Notes: a model not told the origin generated them from the letters alone. Positions 1 through 12,158 are shown, counted from the first letter of the stretch. The stretch: 64,000 bases of DNA from Phoronis australis (GCA_002633005.1 NMRA01000085.1:351464-415463); one strand, 5' to 3'. Program-made: numbers and translations.

Positions 1-380
1 CTTTCAAGTCATGTTTTGTAACTTATTGCTTCTTAATTCAGGTTATCAAGTCAACAATATGAATAATCTTAATTTGAGAAATAAGCTATGTTGGATTGTG
101 AAGCTTCAAGCCTCTAATTCTTGTTCCTTGCAACTTCATATTTTTTTTAAATGATGCTTGTCAAATTCTGGTGTAAGGAAACACTATTCCGTCACCATGG
201 TAATAGTTATATGTATGTCCACTTTCATATCATGGAAACTGTTGCTGTTAAATAGTGTTTGTAATGCTAAATGTTGTAAAGTATTGTGCATTTTAAGTTA
301 CTTATTATGCTAAAAGTTTGAATCATTTTGGGTTAATGATAAAAAATGATAACATGTTGTATTGGACTTGTCATACTTAT

Positions 381-612
381 GTGCTCGAACGAGCCCCCTT
401 TTTGGAGAACTGGAAAAAGGTCTGCCTCAGTCACAGAAGCACGAATTCCGAAAAAAGTAGAAAATGAGACAATATTCCACTAGAAGACAGGAAGTACCAA
501 AATTTAGAGTCTGCAATTCATAGCTCTGAACATACCCACTGAATCTTATAGTAAAAGATAGACATTCCCAAAAATTCCAGCCCCCCATTCTTTTAGGCTT
601 GGTGCGCTCATA
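381..612 (+). mobile_element. MITE family 3, copy 1
   Basis: Starts GTGCTCGAACGAGCCCCC and ends GGCTTGGTGCGCTCAT. Shares its interior (CACAGAAGCACGAATTCCG-like, TAGCTCTGAAC) with 26536-26746 and 36340-36572. Confidence 0.65.
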
Positions 613-1199
613 CAAAGTCTGGGAAATCTCTATTGAAAGCCAACAACTTTGCACAGTTCGCCAGAAGTACCCAAGTTCTAATTAAAAATTGTTTGAGCGA
701 GCGCTGTGGCTAGCGACCAGTTAGGCCTAAGGGTAGCTTTGGCGCAAAGCTGTATAGGCCTACTAACAAGCTATAATTTGACGATAATCTTCACTGGTAG
801 CTGGTGACTGAGGTTAACTAAGGTCTGCCGCGGCAGTGTTACACAGGACTAACCAGCCCGTAATTTCATGCAAGTGTCTGAAACTACCCTTGAATATATA
901 CAGCATTTATGATTTGACCATTTTACTTCGACAAAACAGCTTGCAACCGCATGCATTTACCGTTCGCCAGTGTCTGGTCTCGATCGGCACCGGGTCGGAT
1001 ACGCTGCGGTCCCGAGTCTGGCAAAATAATTTCTGTCACAATTTTTTCGCCACATTTCTTCAGCAAATTCGATAAAATTGTCCGTAGTTTGATTTTATTA
1101 AAATTAAGGCGCGTTGTCGATTATGTTATCCCCGTTTGCTGGCTGGTAACAGTACAGGCACTGCTCCAGTCGCACTGACGGCGTTTTCTCGGCCTGCGT

Positions 1200-1267
1200 T
1201 CCTGAATGAATTGTACTTCCGGGTTCGAGGCAAGTTCAAAATGGCGGTGGATCTTCGGGTGCTAATC
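1200..1267 (+). promoter_or_regulatory. Candidate TATA-less promoter and 9-codon first exon
   Basis: An ETS-type site ACTTCCGG (1215-1222) is followed by the YY1-like AAAATGGCGG. The same ATG (1241) opens MAVDLRVLI, ending in a strong GTGAGT donor at 1268. The surrounding 300 bases are richer in CpG than the background. This is how many housekeeping first exons look, but I could not find a second exon, so no gene is claimed. Confidence 0.35.
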
Positions 1268-2245
1268 GTGAGTGGCGCGTTTATCTAAACTTTTTTGAAG
1301 TACGGATCTTGTATTAGTTATGGGGTAAGTACTTCTTGGATCCTTATAACATCCTCTAACCATGTAATAAGGGTTAACAACGCGTGAGAGAAGGACTTTA
1401 ACAAGTGTTCATGTATAAAGAAGACGGTGCTCAATGAACCCATCCAGACCTTACAGCAGTGTTCGATTGTGATGTAGCACCTTGAGAATGAAGAGAAACA
1501 CCAGGTGGCAGGGAATGTTATGTTTGCATGTAACTGTGCTGGACGAAAATGAGGATCGGCAACGCAGTTGGGACAGTGTGAAGCACTGAGAAGTCACGAG
1601 TGCCGATTATTAGCGTTAAGTCAGCATACGTACCGTGGTATGCCTACTTTGAGGGTGTAACCAAGAGACAGTCAAAATCAAAGTAATGCCCCGGGTACAT
1701 AATCACATCCTATTCGATCATATCCAAAAGCTCACCAGGAGCATATTAACAAAGACTGAAATAATAAGGAAACGATTAAATATCAATAGATTTGATACTC
1801 ATATCAAATGTATCAATTGCCGCCGTTTCCCTTTACGTGAAAGCATACATATTTTCATAGTAAAGAGCCCTTCAATGATGGAATGGATTGCCACAGATTT
1901 TTGTGAAGCTACATGCTAATTCGGAGGTTCCCACGATCTTTATTTTGTGTCTGTAAAATTGATACACTTATACCTTTTAATATTAAGTTGTATAATTGCG
2001 CACTAAAGTGAACTTGGAGGCAAGCCCGGGCTAATGGAGGGTATTGTCGCTCTTTCCTTGTCATTTGACAATATCATCCTCAAGTACTTCGGAGCCTTTT
2101 TTCGGAGGAGTGGGGAGGTAGGAGGTCTGGCAGTGGCAAGGAGTTTCTTCAGTACCCACTGAACCGATTCACTTCCTAGTTGGTCTCAAATGTTTTCATG
2201 TTTTTGCCCGAGCACAGAACCCTTTTGAAAATTCATGAAAATTCA
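1268..2245. other. No gene recognised
   Basis: Would be intron if the candidate first exon at 1241 is real. No second exon could be supported. Confidence 0.5.
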
Positions 2246-2427
2246 ATTAACTCCCCTGTCCATGTCCATGCCCTTTATAATACTTACCAGTAAACCAACA
2301 CGGCTTCGTCTTCTGAGTCAAAGGAAGGATCTAATGAAACAGCATTGGGAAAGGCTTTTTATGGAATTGCACGGGTTGACTTTCGCTTTCAACCAATCAG
2401 GTTGTTGTACAGTTGTTTGTGGCACGT
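2246..2427 (+). repeat. Dispersed repeat family 2, copy 1
   Basis: About 170 bases shared with 45025-45196 (CCCCTGTCCATGTCC, ACTTACCAGTAAACCAAC, TTTTTATGGAATTGCACGG). Both end in a CCAATCAG word. No inverted ends were seen. Confidence 0.75.
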
Positions 2428-2883
2428 AAAGAAGTCATATGGAAGGTCAGTCGTTCTAACAAGCATGAGATACCGGTACATTAGCTGGGGTTAATTCCGC
2501 AGTATAAAGGCACTACCAATAAACAGGTATCGTTCAAGTCTTTGTGAGAAATCCTCACGTGTTCATTTCACAAGAAATATGTGATCACAGTTGCTTTTAC
2601 AAGCAAGGGCTTTGTGTTTACGGAACGTAATCTGACTGGTCTGTTGGTCATTTTTTCAGCTTTACTGCTTACAGCTATAAATTTGAACTGATCGGGAGTA
2701 TGATAGACAGGACATACAAGTTTCAGAGTTTTGCCAAGGATTTGTCTATAATACTACAGAAAAATCAGTTTCCAGCTATTGATAAACTACATACTGATTG
2801 TCTTTCTGGGTTGACTGACAATACTAGTAGTGTTGATGGGGGTGGTTTATTAGTAAGACAGCACAGTTCCCCTATGTAGATCA

Positions 2884-3026
2884 GGCGTGCGTTCAGTAGA
2901 CGCTAGGACCTAGCTAAAACGTAGTCAAAGTCACGTGTTCTCATTTAAAATTCACGGCAATAACTTACGTGATCTCGCGAAGTCTTGCTTTTTAGCCAGG
3001 TCCTAGCGTTACTGAACGGGAGGCTG
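2884..3026 (+). mobile_element. MITE family 1, copy 1
   Basis: Starts GGCGTGCGTTCAGTAGACGC and ends ACTGAACGGGAGGC. Inverted ends GTTCAGTA-ACGCTAGGACCT pair. Two other copies lie at 12159-12313 and 36056-36210. Confidence 0.8.
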
Positions 3027-4929
3027 TTTTCTGCTATTGCGCAGAAGCTTATCCACAGTTTGTTAAGCCTTATTGTGTTGATCGCTCGCCTTTGTTCACA
3101 CGCTCACATGTCGTGCATGAATTCTGCTGTGCAGGCTGCAGTGCCGTTATGTTGGCGAAACGCGTCGAAATCGGAATACACCTAAGTCGTATAACAGGAG
3201 GTTTTTGTGACTTATTTGGGAGGGACCTCGGTCAAACGTCTTAGACCAAAACTTAAACATCAAAAGTCACGCGTGGTGGCTGCAACCGAAAGTGATATCA
3301 TCCGCAAACCAGTAGGAAGTGACAATAACGTCGCAACTCATTACTTAACAGGTTTAATTGAACCTGTAAGCACGGAGTATATTGCCATATAGGAGTGTTC
3401 ATTTTGCCATTTTGCCATTCGTCGAAATGGTTATCGGTCGAAAAACTAGCGCCCCTAGGGGAGAATAAGCAACACTAATTTATCGGCGGAGTCCGAACCA
3501 TGTAAACACTGATACATTCATACTTTAAGGACGTTCGACGTACAATGAAATTACTGTACGATTAAAAATGAGTAAAATAATTTGTGAACTAACATCCAGT
3601 TGTAATCGAATGAGAATGAAAATGTGTGTTTTAATCAATATGAAAGTGAATTTACTTTCATTCTCTTGAAGCTCCCTTCAAAACCAGTCATGGTTTTGTT
3701 TCATGTTGGAGTTTTTATTAAGACAAATTACCGTTCCTTATAACATTTCATACGTTCATGGATTACATATGTTTAGTGATTGCTCCTGGGGGTTCATCGG
3801 GGAGTTGCCCCCAGGTGCCAGCAAGGGGGGTACCAGGGAGGAATGCAAACCGGCAAAGTGGGTGACGAATGGGTTTTGACCCCTCCCAGGGGGATACATG
3901 GGAGGAGTGCTTAACGGGTAAAAACGTATGGGGTATGCCACATGAGTGTTGAGCCCCTCCCATCATCATAAATTTGGGTTGCTTCCCTGACCATTGATAA
4001 TATGTGCTGAGGTGGTGATAAGATTTGGGGTTCGTTTGGTGCATGCCCCCCGGTGTCCATGCCCCTGTGGTTATGTCAATACCATCGTGGGTATTTTCCA
4101 ACTTTTCGCTAGATGGTGCTCCCAGCTCATTGCTGGTTTCATCTCCACCCAACAATTTCGCATGTGTTCCCTGTTCAATGCACCAGGCTACTAGCAATGC
4201 AGGCAATTGTTTTGTGCAGTGGGTGTTACACAAGTACAATGTAAAGAGAAGAAAGCAAGGCAATTCTCCAATATGAGTCACGCTCACATATAATTTTAGA
4301 ACATTCCATCTTAGTGACATGCCAGTAAAGGGTAACCTTTCCACTCTCCCACTGTAATCCCTATAGTTACAAGTCAGATGCTAATCCAAAGAATTTAAGC
4401 TCACAACTTACAAAATCTATTAATATTCAGTATCTCCTCACTCATAACCAGTCAAAGTTGCAAAATGTCATGACGAAATATTTTAAAATGTACGTACTAA
4501 ACATCAATCAAAATACTCACCACCCACGCAACTTCATACAAAATTGAACTAAAATGACTTGGATGACAAGACCAAAGTGTAATTTCATATACTCACTGTT
4601 CCTCTTTTCAGCAACAGAATTTTTTTCAGGTAAGTTACAGCCTGACCACGAGGTGATATCTGCTACATGTGTACTTACCCACAACTAGGGCTTATGTTAA
4701 ACACAATCTCCAAAAACGTACAAAATAGGCAACGCATACACCAAGACAACAAGAGTATCTGACCAACTCACTCTCTATAAATTCACTAGTAAACAGCAAC
4801 TCTTTCCGCCAAAGAAATGCGCTACAATTAAAGCTGAAAACCAACTTACTCATAGACGTGTTTGTCATCAACAAGAAGAAACAGATTCTGAATCTTCAGC
4901 TCAGCAAAAGTGGGGCAAACCAACACGAC
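3027..4929. other. No gene recognised; one microexon-like site
   Basis: At 4615-4632 an 18-base segment sits between a pyrimidine-rich acceptor (CTCTTTTCAG) and GTAAGT on the plus strand. Otherwise only the GC-rich island noted separately. Confidence 0.4.
3783..3960. other. GC-rich island in AT-rich DNA
   Basis: Repeated CCCCTCCCA / GGGGG-type words and TGCCCCCAGG. A long minus-strand frame crosses it (3763-4344), but no domain is recognisable. Confidence 0.4.
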
Positions 4930-5386
4930 CTCTGCAAATAAGGGTGTTCTGAGTGTAGAGAACACTAAAGCACAGATAACGTATTTCATCTTCTATGCAT
5001 GGGAAAGTACACAAATCACACAAACGCTCCTCGTTACAAGTAAAAATTCCAAAATGTCCGATTAATACCATCAGCCGCAAGATTCTACATCTAAATTGAG
5101 AGAACGGGAATTTTTTCTGTAGGAAAGTTAATTTTTAGAATAAAATTCTGTTTGATAGTTTGTTTGGGTTTGATAAAATTTCAGCCCTCCGTTCAGACTC
5201 TGAAAGATCCATCAGTTTCACTTTTGCTCTCTCCAAATCACAGACTAACCTTTCATAAAATGTTTCAATCCTACCAACCTTAGAAATAATTTGATAAACA
5301 GGTTCTGACCAATTGCCTTTTCCAAAAGTGATGTCCCAGTAAAATTTTTGGTAGATTCGGGACATCAAATAATGTTGGCACTGCAT
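4930..5386 (-). mobile_element. LINE ORF2 C-terminal remnant
   Basis: Minus-strand pieces in shifting frames read FYWDITFGKGNWSEPVYQI, then NPNKLSNRILF, then SQFRCRILRLM and EERLCDLCTFPCIEDEIRYL. The order W-D-x6-NW, P-K-L-R-like, AQFRCGILPL-like and ERLCDLC-x-EDE-H/Y matches the region after the reverse transcriptase in non-LTR retrotransposons. Several frame breaks and no reverse transcriptase core show a dead, truncated copy. The clade was not determined. Confidence 0.6.
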
Positions 5387-6372
5387 TCCATATCAGCCTA
5401 TTCTTCATACGAGCAATCATGACTATGGACTCCTCAAAGTAACGAGAGCATACTGTAACTTGCAGTTCTTGGACAAGTAAGTTGCATCGCTATTCATCAG
5501 GTCGGCTCCCGGCAGAAATCAGTGAGAGACTGAGGAACAAACCTCATACTCACCAGGCCCATAGAAAACTGGTAGCTTATCCTACCCTACACTGCAACAG
5601 TCCTGTCGTACTGTGCCTGTGATAGAGACATAACCGTCTTGATGTCTACTAATAACTAAGTTAGTAATAAATTTGAATTTGCTTCTGATTCAAAGCTTAA
5701 CGTAATCATCGGGCCGTGCCCAGCCAATTTCGCCCAAGTGGTGTTTGCGTGGATGACGAGGATCGTGCAGAGGGTTAGACGAGGCTATTATGTTATTCAT
5801 TGGCATTGAACACGCGTGGTGGCTACAAGATCGGGTAACAAGGGAGTCTAGAAGTAAATTTCTATACCAAGCTAAGGCATATAGCAGCGAGAGAGCTTCC
5901 AAAAAGTAGTGCGCTGTGAATGACTTAAAATCGACCAAGAAACGAAGCAGCAGAAAATAGTTCGTTACCTGTTATTTTGGTGTACTCACTAGCATAGTAC
6001 TGTAAACTACAGGCATTTTCAAATTTGGAATTGAAAATAGCCCTCAAATATTTTGTTTATCCAATGTCCATGCATGTGTGTACATGTCGGCGTGCGTTCC
6101 CATTTTTTTAAATTTACTACACACAGGTGGTAGAGTCACTATAGGCAGTCCTCAGTCGTTGCTCAAAAACCAGACAGTTAACTACCTTGTTTTCTTGCAC
6201 TGAGAAAATCCCGACGAGCACGTTCACATTATTTGGGAAAAGTACGTCTATAACTAATAAAACTTTAGTCAATGAAGGAAGTCTTCTATTGACAATCAGT
6301 GTCAATGGTGCACAGCCTTGCGCACTTTATATGAGCAACAAAGTTGATGAAAAAGATATTCAAGGTTACATG

Positions 6373-6427
<55 letters not shown>

Positions 6428-7610
6428 CCGTCCGAGTATGTCATGAGGTGTAATCAGTCATTTAAGCATACATGTACCTAATTTGAAAGTTTGGCAAGGG
6501 ATAACGCCAGATCGTTACATTTGAATTTGAGTCCCGTTCTTTGCGAGTAACCGTCTAGTCCAGTCATTCTACGGATGACCCGGAAATAATTTCAACAGAA
6601 GAGTTTATTGCAAAATTGTATTCTCTCACACCCCTTAGAGTGATAAAATATCTACCGGAATAGGAGTGGCGGAAGTTGGGTTTTCGAAATGGCGGACAAA
6701 ATGGCCGCCAGATTTGCATATGACCGTTAACTCGTGAGTGGAGTGTGATAGAATAAAAATTCAAAAAGGTTTACGCATACTTTGTGGGTTAACAAATTCA
6801 TTGAAAATAGTTTTGCATAGCTGCGGTGACACCGTCCGCCAATTTCCAAGATGGCTGCCAAAACCAGTTCGAGACCCACCACTTCGCCCGAACAGATTAC
6901 TGTGTTGTTTTGATTTAAACATTGCATCATAGGTTTTCTGGGTCGAATAATCCATTTATACCCATTGCGTTTGGCTCTAATGATTACTTCCGCCGTTTTC
7001 TAAGATGGATACTAAATAGTTGCTTCGTTTAAGAGCTTCAGATTCCAGAGACACGCCATCTTCACAAATTTTATATTCTGAGTTTCATAGGTCAACGTGT
7101 CCATTAAAATTATTTTTGTCTGGATCTGATTTATACGGCTACCAATTTCAAGATTTTTAAACAAATAACACCTTATTTGCGTGAAAAAACTCCAGGTTCG
7201 CCTGCACTGAAGGGTCATTCTACTGAAAAAATTGTGCTGTATCGAATATAAATCTCTACGATTAATTTAGTAATCTACTATCCACACCAATTGACGGTCT
7301 GTGCCACCTCCAGTTAGCTGTAAATACTGGTGAAGCAGTAATTCTCAGTCTGTGATCAAAATCTATACACAAGTCAATCAACAAGTATTTACACAACTAA
7401 TCTCTTTCAACTGAGAATCGAAATTGTTGCAGCTTATATCACTGCATTCTCCACATGCAACCGAGTATGGCAATTCTAAGTTCTTGCGAGTACATCTCTT
7501 GGAACTGCCGTTGGTCTTACACGAGCATCTTACTACTTTCAGCAGGTTCTGTCGTCATGGGAGTGAGTTTTCCACCTGCCAGCATCCATCCCCAATCCAG
7601 GAGGTCTAGG
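5387..7610. other. No gene recognised
   Basis: Contains the (TA)n tract and several AAGATGGC / AAATGGCGG words around 6690-6850, as often seen in dispersed repeats. Confidence 0.5.
6375..6425. repeat. (TA)n microsatellite
   Basis: About 25 uninterrupted TA units. Confidence 0.95.
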
Positions 7611-8036
7611 TCACTGCCATGAAAACATGACCACTCTTGCTCTTGTCCTGGCAGCATGGAATTTACTTGATGAAGCAGCTGGTGGTAATGACTGCATTTC
7701 GACTGGGGTTACATTTGATGACGCCTTTTCCACAAATCGCCTGCATGTCAAGTCATCCAAATTTCCAGAGCCAGTACCGCCATGAAGCACAACTCTTTTA
7801 ACAGCTTCAATTATGTCTTGCTTCAGCTGCATGAGTAGAGTGAATACTCTAGCGTTTTCGTAGAATTCTCAATCACGCAGTTTCTTGAATGGCAGAGCCT
7901 TGCCAATACCGAACAGCCATGATGTTGTATCACAACTACCGAGTGCATGCGCAAATGGCAAAAGCGCGCAAGTTTCGGCACCAAGAGGCAACTGTAGTTT
8001 CTTGATGTCCCACACTCTCCTCTTGTTTTGGTGCCT
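7611..8036 (-). pseudogene. Fragment of the HA-GCDTTS multicopy family
   Basis: Reading down from about 8036: RVWDIKKLQLPLGAETC, then FAHALGSCDTTSWLFGIGK, a premature TGA after KKLRD, then LKQDIIEAVKRVVLHGG and RRFVEKASS to PPAASSSKFHAARTRARV. The HA-x-x-GCDTTS block and the PP-x3-A-x2-H-x3-R ending are hallmarks of a protein family found in many copies in marine invertebrate genomes, with no function known to me. High copy number suggests it travels with a mobile element (inference). One in-frame stop and a missing N-terminus make this copy broken. Confidence 0.6.
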
Positions 8037-8216
8037 CTTTCATGAATATTGAAAATTGTTGTGAAGTAGCATGGTAACACAAAAGGACGACCAACAAGTC
8101 TGTATCGTCTGAGAGTTTGTCAAGGCTGTTACGGCAGATTTACTATTAGGTATCGGATATAAACCAGACAATTATGTGTGTATACATGTCTAGGCCTATG
8201 CATATCAACAACTATC

Positions 8217-8218
<2 letters not shown>

Positions 8219-8273
<55 letters not shown>
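8219..8273. repeat. (AT)n microsatellite
   Basis: About 27 uninterrupted AT units, running into the hairpin at 8270-8316. Confidence 0.95.
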
Positions 8274-8275
<2 letters not shown>

Positions 8276-8316
8276 ATAGACCACTGACGTCGTACTTTTG
8301 CATGGTCTATCCTATA
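8270..8316. repeat. 14-bp hairpin beside a TA microsatellite
   Basis: TATAGGATAGACCA (8270-8283) and its complement TGGTCTATCCTATA (8303-8316) around a 19-base loop. Confidence 0.8.
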
Positions 8317-9379
8317 TAGATATAGGATATACCAAGTCATGTATTACCAAGTGTGGTATTGTCTGGGCAATAGCTTATTTAAAAGTTCTCATTTCAAATG
8401 AGAAGATGTTAGTGAATGACTTTGCAGGCATCCACGAGAATTGGTGATTAGTAATAAAAGCACTATATACTACGAATGTTGTTGTTTCATCACTCTGGTT
8501 GAAGCTGACAACTTCAAAAAATCCACCCAACAATAATCCCAAACATGAATGTTTTTCAGCAGTAAAACGATAATGTACCTTATGGCCCGACTGATATAGC
8601 AAAGCGTTACCTGCAATGAGAATATTTTGAGTTTTTGTTGGAGAGTAAGTTTTATTTCCACGTTTTTACCAGTAAATTTGTATCCTTGTCACATTTTTCC
8701 TACAATGTATCATAGTGTAGAATAATTTTTCCGTTCATTAAGTGACCTCCGCCATCTATAGCAGGCCTCTGAAACTCGCCGCCCGAAATTTGTAACATTC
8801 TTGATCCGCTAATTGGCGCTTATGCTCGCATTAACCAATCATAAGAACTCATAGGTAGGTCAAAGGCAACGAAGCTTGGACTAGTAAGTGGCATCAGCGT
8901 TAAGGAGGCACACGACAGTTCTCACTGGTTTTTGCCCAGCAAAACAAACGACACTTGATTTGTCACATTTTCTTCACTCTGTCGAAAACAGTATGCAAAG
9001 AATGACATGTTTTCAGTTATTTCACATAAAAAGACCTACAGATGAGCACAGAAACTTTATTGTGACTTGTACTTTTAGTCCTTTCACTTCAACTAAAAAG
9101 CAAGGTAGGCTAAGAAAAAAAGGGGCAAAAAAGCACACAATCGGCACATTTCACCCCAAAACCAGCACTTACCTGTCGATGCACGACTAAAGCAAATATT
9201 AGATTCTGAAAGCAAATTTCCTACCCATTCCGAAAATGTGATCCAAAAGTACTGTCAACCAACTAGTTTTTTGGCAGTTCTGGCTTTTTTGAGGGCTACC
9301 TGAAATCGCAGCCAATTTGTCATTCGATACCCAGCAACGCACAGTTGACCTACATGTATTGCAAGCTCCGCACCCTTGC

Positions 9380-9550
9380 GTAATGTCGATCGCTAACAAA
9401 CAATAAGTTTTGCCCGGCATTCTGTTGCTTGTCGGGTAAAATGGCGGCTTGGAAATGAAGGTATGTCAAGAATATGATGAGTTCCATATGGTCAGCTAAG
9501 CCGTCAATCAAATCCTGGCGCTCGGTCAATTGCAATCGGTGGCCGCCATC
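9380..9550 (+). repeat. Dispersed repeat family 5, copy 1
   Basis: Shares AACAAACAATAAGTTTTG-like, CGGGTAAAATGGCGG-like and GGTCAGCTAAGCCGTCAATC with 24035-24170. Confidence 0.5.
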
Positions 9551-9895
9551 TTGTATATGTAAAAGAGTGCAGCTACAGCCGAGCAAGTGGTCTTTTTCAT
9601 TCTCAACATGTACACAAATACAAACAAACCACATTTACTGAGCCAACATGCAATGCCTACCTACAAAATGCCCCCAAACTTGGCCTCTCCCAAAATTTTA
9701 ATATTTTGTCAGTGCAAATTGGCCGCGGCCGCAGCCTAACTATTCAGTGCCACCTAGCCTGAAATCACTCTTGTCGCCAGAGCAATATTGGCCAAGATTG
9801 CAATAAATCATGTGTCAGAATATGGTCTGACAGTATTTTTAGTTGTATTGTTTTGTTTTGTTATTCTGTTTGACTGGCATGACCCCTGAGTTAAG

Positions 9896-10020
9896 TACAG
9901 TGATGGTGTAATTTGTTTACTACAAAATAGTGTGGAACTTTCTAGAAGACTGAGGTCAGAACAGTGATGATGTAATTTGTTTACTGCAGTATAGTGTGGA
10001 ACTTTCTAGAAGACTTTAGC
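9896..10020 (+). repeat. Two tandem copies of a 63-bp unit
   Basis: CAGTGATGGTGTAATTTG starts one copy (about 9899) and CAGTGATGATGTAATTTG the next (about 9962). Each ends with the sequence that forms a heat-shock-like site, so the duplication doubled the sites. Confidence 0.8.
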
Positions 10021-10136
10021 ATGACAGTGATTAATGCAGTCTGGAATATTCTAGAGACTAGTACATGTTTGTAGAATGATTGGGTAGGTTCCAGAAAGTT
10101 CTGGTATGTGCTTGAATTGATGAAAAGTTCTAGAAC
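9934..10136 (+). promoter_or_regulatory. Cluster of five heat-shock-element-like sites
   Basis: Perfect three-unit sites nGAAnnTTCnnGAAn at 9934-9948 and 9998-10012, an inverted one (nTTCnnGAAnnTTCn) at 10088-10102, a three-unit site with one mismatch at 10043-10057 and a two-unit site at 10127-10136. All five lie within 215 bp of the TATA box. HSF trimers bind this pattern in animals. Confidence 0.65.
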
Positions 10137-10148
10137 AATGCATTAGGC

Positions 10149-10156
10149 TATAAATA
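10149..10156 (+). promoter_or_regulatory. TATA box
   Basis: TATAAATA, 13 bases after the last heat-shock-like site. It predicts a start near 10176-10180 (TTAGTC). Confidence 0.6.
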
Positions 10157-10482
10157 CACAAGCACGGGTTTGTGTTAGTCACTTGAGTCCAAGAAGATTA
10201 AGTCAGTGAGATCAAGTCAGTTCACGAGAAGATGAAGTAAGTTCAAGAAAGTTAATCAGGAGAACTACAGTTGAGTTTCAGTGAAGAGAATCGGCAGTTA
10301 CATCGATAGTCAATAGAGAGCCAGCTCTGGAGAAAGCAGGTTATTGAATCGAGTGTAACAGTTGCTGAACGTGTCTCAGAAGTTCATCACAAGTCAAGGC
10401 TTCGCAGCACTGGCTGGAGCATAGAACAGACATTACGTCGGACGTTTTGTTTGAGTAGGCTTGTGAACATACGGTCGAGATT

Positions 10483-10488
10483 AATAAA
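10483..10488 (+). terminator. Polyadenylation signal of the LTR-like unit
   Basis: AATAAA about 305 bases past the predicted start. Confidence 0.45.
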
Positions 10489-10555
10489 GGATTAACTCGA
10501 ACCAGTCTTCAGTCAATCTTCGCACCGAAAGCTATTAGCACCGGTCTGTAACAAC

Positions 10556-12158
10556 CTGCGCCCACCCAAACACGGGGAAAAACGTGACATCGTGCATGAA
10601 ATTCACAGTCCACATGAGTGTGAGAGTGGTAGCTGGGACACAGCTGTCTACTTGTACACAGAACCATAACAATACAGGACTGCCATGAGTGACCAACATG
10701 CGCTTGCATGCCAAAGCGCTTTTTGCTAATCTGCAGTTGCTTGCCAATACATGTTTATTTAAAAGTGGAGTCCATTCCTACGTAACACTAACTGAAAATA
10801 AGACGGAGGACAATGTACTTATGAACTCTGTTATAAGACGGTAAATAACACATATTTCCACTGTTCCCCGGCTGACCCAGGCAACAAAATCAGACAGTTT
10901 ACTAGTATGTTTTTCCCATACCCCTACCCAGAATAGGCAAAACATTCAATCGTGAAACAAATCATTGCTGTCTTCAAGAGTATAGATTGTGAGGCACAAG
11001 AATGGAACAACCTTGAAATCATCTACTTATAGGCAAATTCTGCATAAATTCCAACGTTTTTGTAACTTTGAAAGTATTCGTAAGATCATCCCGGAATGGA
11101 AAAATGGGTAAATCAACGTGTATTACCGATTGCATTCTAATCTCCTCAACGGAGTGCATATTCCACTGCAAGACAAGCAGGTGATCAGTAAATAAACGCT
11201 TCTCCTCACACGACCGTATGTTAAGCTATTTTCGGAGCACAAGAGACGTGAAATTTTTTTTCAAAAAAACGTGACATGAAATTTGGACCACAACCTCTGA
11301 ATACTGGTCGTCACTTATAGGCAAATTAGCTGGCTACATGAATTCTTCCACAAACTTGACATAAAACTGAGCTGTGCGCTCAAGCTTCCAGACAATCGTT
11401 AACATTGGCCTACCTGAAGGGGGCAAACTTCAAGAGACGTGGACATTTTTTCACCAGTGACTCTGACATTTGGCAATGACAAGTCTTAACATACACTCTC
11501 TGCGATAGGCTATCCGGAAAAACTGTGTAGTTATTTCCGTGACTTAATATTCGAAATTCAGTCCATCGAATTTCTGATACGACGCATCCGATTAAAATTC
11601 AGTCCATCAAATTTCTAGTTTGTGATATTTCTGTAGCAAGCCAGAATATTTACACTAACCAGAATAAAGGCGGGTGAATTCGTTCAAAACATAATACCCG
11701 CAAAGTTCCTCAAAATGCCACTCATAGTTCCAATACAATTCTCTGAATAAAATCGCAGGATTTCAACAATGAACCCAAGCCATCCCCAAGAATGGTGATG
11801 GACAGTGAAAAGCTAAGTAATTTCTGATGAATAATAACCAGATTATTGCTGTTTTATGAAACGCTTCACCCCAAACTTGACCAATTTCGAAGAAGTAAAA
11901 GTTACACAACTCTGCAAGCACAACAAAATGGCCAAAATGAACATCTAACAAGTGTTCAAATACAAATGTTATGATTATTTTCCTATGCACTCATAGGAGG
12001 CAGCAAATTTCGATAAACAGCCAATACATTTAATTAATTACACAACAGTCAATACAGAATTATACTAATACCTCTCATACAGTACTATAATAGTTTGCAT
12101 GTACATAGCGCAAACAATATCTAAATGATTTAAGTTTAATAAATGACACGTTCATCAT
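10556..12158. other. No gene recognised
   Basis: Only the 22-bp direct repeat at 11552-11619. If the unit at 9813-10555 is a 5' LTR, no retroviral-type internal coding follows. Confidence 0.5.
11552..11619. repeat. 22-bp direct repeat
   Basis: AAATTCAGTCCATCGAATTT and AAATTCAGTCCATCAAATTT occur about 43 bases apart. Confidence 0.75.

Larger units (their letters stand above)
9813..10555 (+). mobile_element. Solo-LTR-like unit with heat-shock-type promoter
   Basis: Begins TGTCAGA at a perfect 7-bp inverted repeat (9813-9832) and ends near TGTAACA (about 10555), TG to CA. Upstream of a TATA box (10149-10156) lie tandem 63-bp repeats and five heat-shock-element-like sites. A polyadenylation hexamer AATAAA lies at 10483-10488, and nothing between is coding. 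The order enhancer repeats, TATA, short leader, poly(A) signal is that of a U3-R-U5 LTR. No second LTR or internal region is visible and no clear target duplication was found, so the boundaries are approximate. A genuine stress-induced non-coding gene is the alternative. Confidence 0.5.

Noticed and set aside
3763-4344. 193-codon minus-strand open frame
   Set aside because: No recognisable domain, poor start context, crosses a GC-rich repeat-like island and overlaps open frames on the other strand.
6187-6453. 88-codon frame ending in Ile-Tyr repeats
   Set aside because: The second half is the (TA)n tract and there is no domain in the rest.
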